In this document: positions 22,405-32,947 of the stretch, piece after piece
How positions within the stretch are numbered: position 1 is the stretch's first letter
How the letters are laid out: every line of letters starts with the position of its first letter
NCBI RefSeq assembly: GCF_024713945.1
Contig: NC_134679.1
Coordinates: 1,989,001 to 2,053,000 of the forward strand
Direction: 5' to 3'
Origin: Dermatophagoides farinae
Taxonomy: Eukaryota; Arthropoda; Arachnida; Sarcoptiformes; Pyroglyphidae
Length of the DNA stretch: 64,000 bases
Position numbers and translations under genes: made by a program
The notes under the pieces: model-generated
The model's input: the letters and a program-made list of their open reading frames with translations, nothing else
What the model was told of the DNA's origin: nothing
Databases searched by the model: none

Positions 22405-23054
22405 TTAAATATTTTGTTGCTGCTCTTCTTCTTCTTCTTCATCCTGTATTTTTTGTTGTTTTCTAATATTCATCAAATCATTCACATAGAACAATAGAAC
22501 TGAATAGAATATTATTGCCAGAATCATTTGTGCTAAGGTTACATAGGTACGCATCTCTGTATACATGACAATTGTACCAATTAAATTGATCATACCCAAT
22601 ACGATATAAATCAAACTAAGCCAATAATGTTCTTTGATAACAGCAACTAGTCCAATCAAATCGATAATTATTTCGGTAATGTTTGTATAAAGCTCTGTTA
22701 TTGACTAATAAATAATCAATAAATCATGCCAAAATTTAAGAAAATAATTTTTTTATTTTGTGAACCGACCTGATTGAAATCTTCATCATCGGGCTGTTGC
22801 TTTTGATATTGATCATAGTAATCAATATAATAAGGAAATATGGCAAAATAATTATATTGACGAATTGATTTTGTTGAATTTGTCAATGCCATTCGATGTT
22901 GATATTTGCTGCCAAAATAATTTGATGTCATAATCAAATTGATCACCAAATATAAAAGAATAATTAAATTGATCAAATTCAATATGATTGTTAGCCATTT
23001 TTTCAATCTAAATCCATATGGTGGTTTCACGATTCGATCATTAGTTTGTGCCAT
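22405..23054 (-). CDS. Four-pass membrane protein B, paralogue of the 3.9 kb gene (194 aa)
   Basis: Exons are 23054-22770 and 22704-22405, with a 65 bp phase-0 intron (CAG/GTCGGT to TTAG). MAQTNDRIVKPPYGFRLKKW leads into helix 1 (about 22-45). A Tyr-rich loop with an NST site follows, then helices at about 104-120, 125-147 and 152-176. The tail is acidic and Gln-rich (DEEEEEEQQQNI). The start at 23054 was chosen because it aligns with paralogue A; upstream ATGs at 23060, 23069 and 23129 are also in frame. Shared with A are the PxGF..KKW start, DLIGL..V..E.Y.LS, the DL..IR.QQK.Q tail and the intron position and phase. The loop is shorter and less glycosylated than in A. The function is unknown. 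It lies between choline kinase and carbonic anhydrase, all on one strand, but the gaps (290 and 652 bp) do not suggest co-transcription. Confidence 0.75.
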
Positions 23055-23706
23055 TATCATTGTGAACATTTGTTTAAGAATATTTCTAGTTTTTGATTGA
23101 AATTTTCTTTTTCTGATTATAGTATTCAAACAGAAAAAAAAGAGAACAATAAGTCGTAAAAATGATTTGAAAATGCAATGATTTCAAAATAACAATGTAT
23201 ATCATAAGCACACATCATCATAAAGAAAATAAATAAGTTATTATTTACTAGCAATGACTGACGGTCAAATGTCATGGTTAAATGCATCATTTTTTTGTTT
23301 ATTATTTCAGTTAATCATAAAAATATACTATATATGATGAGCACGATATATAAGTTGACAAAAATATAAATAAATCTTTTGTGTTTGAATAATAAATGTA
23401 TGATGAAATCTCACTTGTTGTAGTAACATTTTTAAAGATTAAGGCAACAATTATTATTAATTATTATTACGTTTATACGACGAACAAACGAAAAAAAAAA
23501 CAGTAACAAAATATATTATTCTCTTCTTTGTTTTTATATTATAATAATAAAAATATATAAATTCTGGCTCTATGAAACAAGCTAAATAAATTTGTCTTTT
23601 TTGAATTTTTTTTTCGTTTATATATGGAAGAATTATTATTTGATCATGATGATGATGATCATCTTCATCATCGACGATCAAATAAAATGTTGATTAAATT
23701 AGATTG
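23055..23706. other. Spacer between carbonic anhydrase and four-pass gene B
   Basis: Holds the promoter of gene B and the 3' flank of the carbonic anhydrase. AT-rich, with an ATC repeat near 23645-23670. No gene is seen. Confidence 0.5.
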
Positions 23707-24772
23707 TCAATTTGATTCAATATCCAATATTGGTCGTCCATGTAAATCTTGAATATCGCGATAATTTTCATGAACAAGATGATTACTATCATTGGATGAT
23801 TCTTTTTCATAAAGTTTTCGAAATTCAGCAATTTGATTTTCACAGGCATTAATTGGCGTTTTCATCAAATGCCAAAGTACGGATTCATTGTATGGTGGAG
23901 TGGTTAATGATCCTAAATAGAACCAATAATTGGGTGAATGACGATCGGGCACCAATTTATTAAGGTCCAAATGTTCATCTTGCACGGAAGTTTTATCACC
24001 TTTGTATGGGATTGTTGGAACCAAGTCTGTGAAAGAAAAATCGATAATCTACAATGTCTATTTATGATAGAATTTACAGATAAAACTTACTGTCAATGAT
24101 GGTAAAAACTGGATGTGGTTCCGATCCAATATCAACGAAAACACCAATAACAGCAAGGCCATCTTTACTTTGTGTTTGTGCTTGTTTTGGATCCGAATAT
24201 TTTGTTGAATTCCAATGGACCAAATGTAATTCACAAGGAAATGTTCGACCATTCACCGTATGTTCAGAGCCGGTTTTTGAATCACGGCCCCAATGAGCAT
24301 GAATTTGGAGTAAACGATAACGATCGCTGCCCAAAGTACCCCCGGTAATTTCTAAAAAAAAAATGAAAAAATTTAATAGAGAAATTAATTAATCAATTTA
24401 ATTACCACAATTTTTTGCATGTTCATCTGGAATGCTTAATTGCCATCCATGACCAGTATTCTGTAAGGTCATTTGAACACCATTCAATGGATTGTAATCA
24501 ATATATAATGGTTTGGAACCATCTTGCAGAACGGAACGTTTTGTTCGTTCATTTACAACATTATTCGTACTAATATCGATCGGTGATTGTCGTTTGCCGG
24601 TAACTGGTACTAAAACGAAAAATTATATAAAAAATAAATAAATAAAAAATGGTTACAAATCATAACACAAGGTAGCATGGAGTTTGATGATTTTTCAGAA
24701 ATTTTTTAAATCTGACTAACCTTCAGGCAATTCACGTTGTTGTTGTTGTTGTGGTTGGACTGCGGCAGACAT
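23707..24772 (-). CDS. Alpha-carbonic anhydrase, cytosolic type (278 aa)
   Basis: Four exons: 24772-24721, 24609-24406, 24351-24091 and 24026-23707. All three introns are phase 1. The three zinc ligands are present: HAHWG gives His 103 and His 105, and ELHLVHWN gives His 128. Also present are the proton-shuttle His (NTGHGW, His 71), the signature SEHTVNGRTFPCELHLVHWN and the SLTTPPY active-site threonines near the C-terminus. It should therefore be a fast CO2 hydratase. There is no signal peptide or anchor. Oddly, exon 1 is a short Gln-rich piece (MSAAVQPQQQQQRELPE) that joins straight to VPVTGKRQSPIDI. The HWGY...NGP segment that opens most family members is missing. Either this lineage lost it or an alternative first exon exists upstream. 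Confidence 0.92.
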
Positions 24773-25798
24773 TGTTCATCAACTTGTTATTAGAAGATTA
24801 ATGGTGAAAATTTAAAAAAAATAAAAATCTAAACAAAGCAAAAAAAATAACAATAACCGATTAGAACGTTTTGAATGACAAATGTTGAATGATCGAATAG
24901 AATCAGCATCAATCAATTGATATATATAAAAATAACATTGAAAAAAATAGACAAGATCTTATAATCATCAGAGATAATATATATACCGATATCGACATTG
25001 GATGGATTGTTCAAATGAAATGAAACATGAAATCGATGACATGAATCAGCACCTCTATTTTGTTTTTTTTTTTGTCATGAAAAAAAATAAGAGAAAAAAC
25101 ATGTCAATCGATTTGATTGTCGTTGTTCAACATCAACACCACAACTACCATCTCATCTCATTATTATCATGACAAAAAAAAACATGTTATTGAATAATAT
25201 TCGAATCGTTTGGGTTTAATTTTAATCATTTGTATCGAGACGAATCGATCGAAAAAGTAATTAAAAATAAATTCAGCTATAAATTATTTTCATGTTAACA
25301 TAGGTTTGATCTTGTTTTATATTCGTAAATGAAAAAAAAGAGAAAAAGTTGAAACAAACTAATCACCTTTTTGTTCTGGCAAACAAACAAACAATGAAAA
25401 TTAAACGAACTTAAAATTAAAATTTCAGAAAGAAACAAAAAAAAATCGGTTAAAATGTACACGAATTGAATGATTATTTCACAAAAATTGCAATGTTATT
25501 GAATGTTTTTTATTTTTTATTTTTTTTTGGAATTGAATGATTGCTTCAACGAAAAAAAAAATTTGCAAAGTATTATCATTAGAAGTAGCTTACTAGTTAG
25601 CTTTGTCACTTTGCTTACATCACCAAGTCATTTCATGATGATGAAGGCCATGGTTTTATATTACTTAAATTATTATAGCCATTTTACAATAATAATAATA
25701 TCAAAATACATTTTATATACCAGGAAAAAAAATGAATGTGTGTGTGTGTGTGTACTTTTATATGGTTAAATGACATGGATGGCGTCATCATTATAAAC

Positions 25799-25826
25799 GA
25801 TGATGATGATGATGATGATGATGATG
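25799..25826. repeat. (GAT)n microsatellite
   Basis: About nine GAT units in spacer DNA. The same triplet class makes poly-Asp runs when it falls in coding frames elsewhere in the window. Confidence 0.9.
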
Positions 25827-26530
25827 GCGACAATCTAAATTGTACAACTGAAGAATGTGACTGATTTCTTTTGAAATTTTATATATCCACTATATTCTCT
25901 ATATTATTTTTTGAGAGAAAATTGCGAGTAAAAAAAACATCATTTCATTTGGTTGGTTAATCCTAAAATGATCAGTAAAAAAAAAAGAAAAAGAAAAGAG
26001 ATAACACTAAGTACAGTGGTACATGTAACAACAATAATAATTTGTTCGAGAAGAAGAGATTATCAATTAACCAACTATAATCATCATCATCATCATCGTC
26101 GTTATTATGCAAAAAAAACCTCACATTTAGCTGATGGAATTATAGCTTGACTGCCCTACACTGTATATGTGCAATGGAAAACATATATAGAATATTGGCG
26201 ACAAATGTTTACTACTGACGCCTACATAATGTTTAAATTATGAATAAAAAAAAATCATAATGATGATGATGATGATTATGTTTAAGATAATTGCAATTGA
26301 CAAACGAAAAAACAAAAAAACATTTGATGAACAAATCCAATGATGATTTTTTCATACAAAAAAAAAACAAAAATGTTTGCTAATACAGAATAATTTTGTT
26401 TTGTTTCCGTTGAAACATTTAAACGTCAAAAATAATAAAATATTCATGTATAATGACCACCATAATCTGATTGGTTTTTTTTTCTATATATATGAATTGA
26501 ATGAAATGTGATCACGTTTTTTTTTGTTTC

Positions 26531-26562
<32 letters not shown>
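26531..26562. repeat. (TTG)n microsatellite, interrupted once
   Basis: About ten TTG units with one TCG interruption. Confidence 0.85.
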
Positions 26563-29500
26563 ATTGGTTGAAAATGTTTTTTTTTTCTGTCGACATCATA
26601 GGATCATTGCACTTTTTTTGTAATATCTAACAATTCAAATGAATTATATCCTGTGTTTATTATTGACTAAAATTGTAAAATTGAAATTTGTTTGCCAGGA
26701 AATGTTGATTATGGTGATGATGTGGATTGGCCAATGTCAAAATGTCAATTATTTTTGTTTTCATTGTAAAACACAATGTATATGTTTGGTTGATTGTTTG
26801 GTTCTTTTAAAATGAAAAAAAACCACAATAGCAACAACAACAACAGGATGATACATCAATAATAAACAATTTTTTTTGTTGTTGTTGTTGTTCATCAATT
26901 CCTATTATTATTACTTGTCAATGACAAGAAATATTTTTTTTTTATTTCATTTCAAATTCTTGCAATATTTTGAATGATTAGAAAAAAAAACAAATTATCA
27001 TCGTCAATTTATAGCAATCAATAAGGATGATGATTACAACTGCACACACACACACACACACACCTCAAATGCTATATGGCTAATTTCACATCTACACCTT
27101 GTATTGTATTTTTTTTCCCGCCAAAATAATAATTTAATCCAAAACGGCAATCACCATTGTAAAAATTGAATTTTCATCTTTTCTTTTTTTTTTCTTGACC
27201 TTGACAATAAGATTATTCCTGACATTAAATGTGGAAAAAGTAAATAATGAAAAATTAAACACAGAACAATTCTAACAAAGAATTTTTCTTATTCTAACCA
27301 AATTATAATTGTTCATAATAATTAAATGCACAAATTGATGATAATTAAATGGGACATTAATTCAAATTAAAGAAAAATTCATTTTAATTGACTTACATTT
27401 TCGTTTCAATTGATGATTATTAAATTTGATTTATTCAATGCCACCATTGTTTTTGTTTTGTTTTGTTTTGTTGTATTGTTTCTACCCAATTATAAACAGA
27501 AAAAAAGGACATACAAGAACCAATAGAAGACATTTTGTTGATAATGGTATGGAATGTGCGGATTAACGGACATTTCAATGAATGAAATAATAATGTGACA
27601 ATCAGAGTTACAATTGTCGTAAATAATGATGATGGTTACTTATATATCTGGATTTGGACAATTGGGATGGATCGGATGAATCTCTTGTTTTGTATCTGTG
27701 TGTGTGTGTGTGTATGTGTGTGTAATGTGATTTGGCGGTTTTCTTTTCATTCTTCGTTTGTTTCGATATAGAGATAGAGAATCCAAAAGGAAAAAAATTC
27801 GTTTAATTTTGTGCGCAAGTATCATTTTTTGACGATCATTTCGATGAATGGATGGATACGTTTCAATAATGGTTTTTGATGGGATTTCCAATATATCATC
27901 AGCGTGAGTGTGTGTGTGTTTGTGATTGTTTAATTGAATGTTTCATTTTTTGATATGGACATTTGGATAAAAGTTGTTACAAAAATTTCAGAATTTGTTT
28001 TTCTCATTCTGTTTTGGTAAACAAATCATAAAAGAGAAAAAAAAATTCGTGAAGAATATCGAATAACATACATTCCATCACAGTGACGATAATTGATTTA
28101 AAAATGATGATGATGATGATATCTGGCCAATGGAGGAGACAAAATGTTGATGAATGTCAAGGACATTTTTCTTGCTCTTTTTTTTTGTCAATGATTTGTC
28201 GAAGATGATAATTATTCATTCACAGAATTTAACATCAATTTGACATTTGTGAATTGAAATTTTTTCATCACACATACATTCACACACACAATACCTCTCT
28301 TTTGTAGATCTCTATCATCAATTTTTTTTTGTTTGCATTTGTTTGTTCGAAGGAGAAAAGTTGGCCAAATACGTCAATTCTTATTTACTATACGACAAAT
28401 ATGATGACGAAAATATATAACTTGCATGTATGCATTGAATTAAATCATCATCTCTTCCGCGTATACCCGCGAGTACGGAATTTCGATGCAACCAAATATT
28501 GAATTTGGTAACGAAAAATAAAAAAAAGGCTAATGTAATACAATCAACAATACCGCTACTATTATTACCACCACAACTACTATAGTTATTTGACATTGAG
28601 TAAAGAATTCATTTTTTTTTTTTTTTGCTTTTGATTTGAGATGTACTCCACACACACACACACTGTGGGTGGGTGGTTGGTTGGTTGGACGAATAAAAAA
28701 AAATTCTGGAACGGATAAATTTTGGTTTTAAGAATGTCTTTCTTTTTGTTCTGACCCCTCCCTTAATAAATCGATTATATATAAGTCAAATCGGTCAAAT
28801 TGACTATGCGGTAATAGCTCACATCTTAATGTGTGTATTTAGTGGGTGTAACTTTATTGATTGTGTTTTTCTGATCGAATGTTTTTGCCGTATAAGTCAT
28901 TTAAATAAATTATTAATTATATTGAATTCATTATTGTAATTTCCAAATTGATATCCATTTATCGATACGATAGGAAACAAAATTACTTTCCAACAAATAA
29001 CAATGAAATTGAAAAAAAAATACTTGGTCCAAACTGTCAAGGTCAAATGATGTTCAGATATATACCGTTGCCGGATAAAGAATTTCAACAAAAAAAAACC
29101 GATAAATGAATCGAATGATTACCCTGACATCTAGTATTCAAGAATAAAAACGAAAAAAAATACTGTCCGATTCTGACGACATCTATCGTTCACCAATACA
29201 ATTAAAGTTGCTAATTTTTTTATGATTTATTTTTTTTATCAGAAAAAAATTATACGTTAATCTAATCTCCTTAACCTAATCAATTGCTTTGTAAATAAAA
29301 TTGATTTATCATCTTTTGTTTTAGCCATCACATCACATTATTTATAAACATTAAATCGATAATCCTTAAAATCTGCTACTGGAAAATTTCATACAGTGAA
29401 TGTGTTTATCTGCATGCATGCATATCGAACTTTTTTTTTTTTTGAGTGGCATGAATGGCCGCCGCTGATGAACGTTTGAATAAAGTTGTGTGTGTGTGTG

Positions 29501-29941
29501 ATTGTCTTGACTCACTCATTCAAATTGCTGCGTATTTTTATTCGAATTTCCATTTTTCTTCACACAACCGACAGACACACACACACATTAACTGACACTG
29601 TTGAGTGATATACTTTCCTGATTTCTCTCCTAAACAAAATCCCATTGCAATTTGTTGATTTGATCAAAAATTATCAACATTTATTTTATTTATTACAGTT
29701 GAGCCCATTTCTCATCCGCTTATCAAGAATAATAATATTGACATTTTTTTTTTTTTTTGATTTGATTGCTTTTGTGGTTTCAGTCTTTGTTGTTGTTTTT
29801 GATTGTATCAAATGTAAAAAATATCTATTACATACGCAGTGTTAAATACCAAAGTTTCTTGTTCTTCTGTCATTTGATCTATTTTCACCAAAAAAAATCA
29901 GCATTTTTAATTTTGACCAAAAAAAATATCTAAAAATCAAC

Positions 29942-30716
29942 ATGGGACAAGGGTCTATTTCCTGTATGCGATACATTCTGTGTGCTTTTACACTTGTATT
30001 TGTTATATTCGGCATTCTGCTATTGTATACTGGATTCTCAACTTTCATAAGTTTGAATCAATACAGTCTTGTCGTACATAATCGTCCGGATGGAGCAACA
30101 ATCGTTCTTTTGGTACTTGGTTTCGTCATCTTTCTCATCTCTTTTCTGGGATGTTGTGGTGCCATAACAGGCAACGATTTTATGCTCCGTACATTTTCAT
30201 TCATTCTCACTTTATTATTGTTGAGTGAAATCATCGCTGTGGCGTTTGTATTCACATTCAAGAAGACGGTAATAAATTATTATCTTTATATAATCAAGAC
30301 ATAATTTTCATTGTTCTTTTTTTGCGAAATAGATCCGACAATCGATGGAAAGTGGCCTGGATGAAGCGATTCGAAAATATCATGATGATGATGATTCAGC
30401 AATCAGTAAAATGATTGATGATATTCAAACACGTTTCGCCTGTTGTGGTGCCGATGGTCCAGGTGATTGGAAAAATAATACTAATTATCATGAAAATGGT
30501 TTATTGCCGAAAAGCTGCTGTAAAGATGTTGGCGAACAATGTTCCATGTCTGGTCCACATTATACACGAGGATGTGTCGAAATCATTTCCGACGAATTAC
30601 GTAATTCGGTTAGCTATCTTGGATCGTTGGTGATCACCGTAATTGTCGTCCAAATTATTGGCTTGATTTTCTCCTGTCTTTTGTCTGGTCAACGTCGCCA
30701 ATATAATTATGTTTAA
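29942..30716 (+). CDS. Tetraspanin (236 aa)
   Basis: Exons are 29942-30268 and 30333-30716, with a 64 bp phase-0 intron. Helix 1 is at about 11-34, helix 2 at 51-75 and helix 3 at 85-106. A large extracellular loop has the invariant CCG (146-148), then LPKSCC, EQC and RGC, giving six cysteines in all. Helix 4 is at about 204-228, with a short basic/Tyr tail (RRQYNYV). The start MGQGSISCMRY has the N-terminal Gly and membrane-proximal Cys typical of the family, the Cys usually palmitoylated. Tetraspanins organise membrane microdomains with integrins and other partners; the specific partner is unknown. The Tyr-containing end could act as an endocytic signal. The gene converges on ELP6, 200 bp between stops. 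Confidence 0.93.
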
Positions 30717-30877
30717 TCATCACTTGAAATACACACACAAACACACATTATTTGAAACAGAAAAAAATGGTTGAACCATTTTTTCGCATTTTACAAACCA
30801 AGAAACTTTTTTTTTACTACAAATTTGGGTTTTGATTATAAAATGTAAATATACATCATACTCGAAAAGCACAAATA

Positions 30878-30883
30878 TTTAAT
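30878..30883 (-). terminator. ELP6 poly(A) signal candidate (ATTAAA)
   Basis: TTTAAT on the plus strand, 34 nt past the ELP6 stop. It is only a few bases from the tetraspanin signals on the other strand. Confidence 0.35.
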
Positions 30884-30886
30884 CTC

Positions 30887-30898
30887 AATAAAAATAAA
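30887..30898 (+). terminator. Tetraspanin poly(A) signals
   Basis: Two abutting AATAAA hexamers (30887-30892 and 30893-30898), about 170 nt after the stop. Confidence 0.55.
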
Positions 30899-30916
30899 GA
30901 TTGACAAAAATAAATG

Positions 30917-31579
30917 TTACAATTTTGTAAAAATTATATTTCTATTCGATATTCTATAATTCAGCTCCATTGTTGATTGGTCATGTCGATTAAAACATCT
31001 TAGGATTCCGTTTATATGTTGTGAATAGCCGGTTTTTGGACAATCACAATCAAGCCAATAATCACATTCGAAAATTAGATTATTGACCAATTGATTCCAT
31101 TTGGATCGATCATTTGAAATCATTGACATTCCAATGAAAATTTTACCTTGTTTTCCATATAACATTGTTTGAATTTGTTTGATTATGAGAAAAGTTTTTC
31201 TGGCCGAAATTCCCAACGAATTGAACACCTGAATATCATCGATTAATATGAAAGATTTTTCCGGCATTATGGACAATTTTGTTTGAATATCTTCAACGAA
31301 TCGATCAGGATCAATGACAATATCATAATCGAATGTATCGATAACTTTTACTAAGCCATTATCAATGTAATTTTTTAGATTTATGCCACATTTCATCGAA
31401 ACAGCACTGTAATGTTGAAGATTTTGGGCCAACAAAACAATAAGAATAGATTGTTTATCTTTAATCGATTGTTGCAGCAATAAATCAAATGCAAATGGTG
31501 ATATCAATGGACTTTGATTCGTATTAATAATGAATTGACATTTGTCCAATTCAAATAATGATTGAAATTTAAATATCAT
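30917..31579 (-). CDS. ELP6: Elongator complex protein 6 homologue (220 aa)
   Basis: A single exon. The RecA/KaiC-like fold expected of Elp4-Elp6 is seen as a run of alternating strands and helices. The best family marks are LAQNLQHYSAVSMKCGINLK (animal ELP6 has LIQSFSHYSIVGQKLG), the Walker-B-like FILIDDIQVFNSLG (human LLVDDLSVLLSLG), and the C-terminal LNYRISNRNIIF (human LTYQYKIQDKSVSF). It is shorter than human ELP6 (about 266 aa). ELP6 forms a hexameric ring with ELP4 and ELP5. That ring binds tRNA and helps Elongator modify wobble uridines, so the protein should be cytosolic. No catalytic residues are expected in this subunit. The identification rests on motif order and remembered similarity. 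Confidence 0.78.
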   Translation of the reverse strand: MIFKFQSLFELDKCQFIINTNQSPLISPFAFDLLLQQSIKDKQSILIVLLAQNLQHYSAVSMKCGINLKNYIDNGLVKVIDTFDYDIVIDPDRFVEDIQTKLSIMPEKSFILIDDIQVFNSLGISARKTFLIIKQIQTMLYGKQGKIFIGMSMISNDRSKWNQLVNNLIFECDYWLDCDCPKTGYSQHINGILRCFNRHDQSTMELNYRISNRNIIFTKL

Positions 31580-32947
31580 GATGATGATTATTTTGATTTT
31601 ATTTGATTTGATTTGATGATAATTCCAAAGAAAAAAAAATATTCACGTGGTTATTTTGTGGAATATATTAATTTCATACCGAGAAAGTATTACTATTTGG
31701 TAAGCCATCTGGTGATGTTAATAATATACTTAAATATTGATTCGTTTCCAGCGTATTATATAAGTCGAATGTTGTTCCAGGATCGACATACATATATGTA
31801 ACTGTATTTGTTGAGTATTTTTTTTTTAGTAGCATGTGTAGTAAAGTATATATTGCAGGTATACTAATGCAGAGATAGGTACGATACGATGAGACAAAAA
31901 AAAATGGTTCAATTAGAATGAATTCAGAGTTAACAGGAATCGGACCCTATTCTGATGTGTGTTATACGGTAGAATTTTCCCAGATTCTCAGCCAATGTAT
32001 TCGATGCATTGAATATGCGCTCGAATTGAATAATAATAAAAATAATCTTGAACAATCAACAATCAACAACAACAACACAGCAAATAAATTGTGTAAAACT
32101 CATTTAGAATTTGTTTTTTTTTTTTTTGGTTTGGATTTTATTTCTCATTATTATAAGACGAAAAAAAAACGATAAATACGAAATGGTTTTACCACGATTG
32201 CGACCGGGCATCATCACCATTCAGCTAATATATATTGGTGGCTGTCAAATTGTTATTAATCTAACTAACTGAAAAAAACAAAAAACAAAACGAAAATAAA
32301 TAAATAAAGAATAAATAGGTGGCTCCCAAATCTGCTCTATATTTATTCTTCTATAGTATAGTCTATTATTTTGGTTACATTTTGGATCTCTTTACAATTT
32401 CTGCCATTATTTGCAACCATAATTAATGACTTCTATCTATTGAGGTATTTATTTCACATGACTCGAAAAAAATGGTCCAAGTTTTTATTTTGTTTTTTTT
32501 GTTTTGTTTTGTTATCGGTGCCCATTCTTTTTTTTATGCTAGGTGGTTTTTTTTTCATCTCATCTCTCTGCGTTTCAATCAACCGCTGTCAAAACAAAGA
32601 AAAATTTTTTGAATCAAACTGACCCGACCGAAATCACCGAATGCACACCATAATAATATATATACGATTTTCATTGCATATCAGCAACAGCAACCAAAAG
32701 TGAATATGGTTTTTGTTGTCAATTTATTGATATTGTTGAGCTAAAAAAAGATTGAAATTACCGGCGACGTACATCAGATCATCTAGTCATATACAAATGA
32801 TGATATTATTTGTTATTCTTTTACTGTGTTGTTGTTATTGTCACTGTTCATCGATCTCATCTATACTTTGTTGATAAATTTTTTTCATCACCTTTGTTAA
32901 GATTAACTTAAAAATTGATTGATTGGATGAAGAAAATTTTTTTGTAA
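31580..32947. other. Divergent spacer between ELP6 and the zinc-finger membrane protein
   Basis: No gene I would support. An 85-codon plus-strand frame from 31918 starts well (MNSELTGIGPYSDVCYTVEF) but soon becomes poly-Asn. It could be a leader exon or chance. A six-codon upstream frame (32927-32947) abuts the start codon of the next gene. Confidence 0.4.

Larger units (their letters stand above)
24773..29941. other. About 5.2 kb without recognisable genes
   Basis: Promoter side of both the carbonic anhydrase (-) and the tetraspanin (+). It has many microsatellites: GAT at 25799-25826, TTG at 26531-26562, CA near 27042 and GT near 27700 and 29487. It also has long A/T homopolymers and TTTTG repeats near 27451. 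Open frames are short and low complexity. A GC-containing spot near 29458 (GGCCGCCGCTG) may mark the tetraspanin promoter. Confidence 0.45.
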
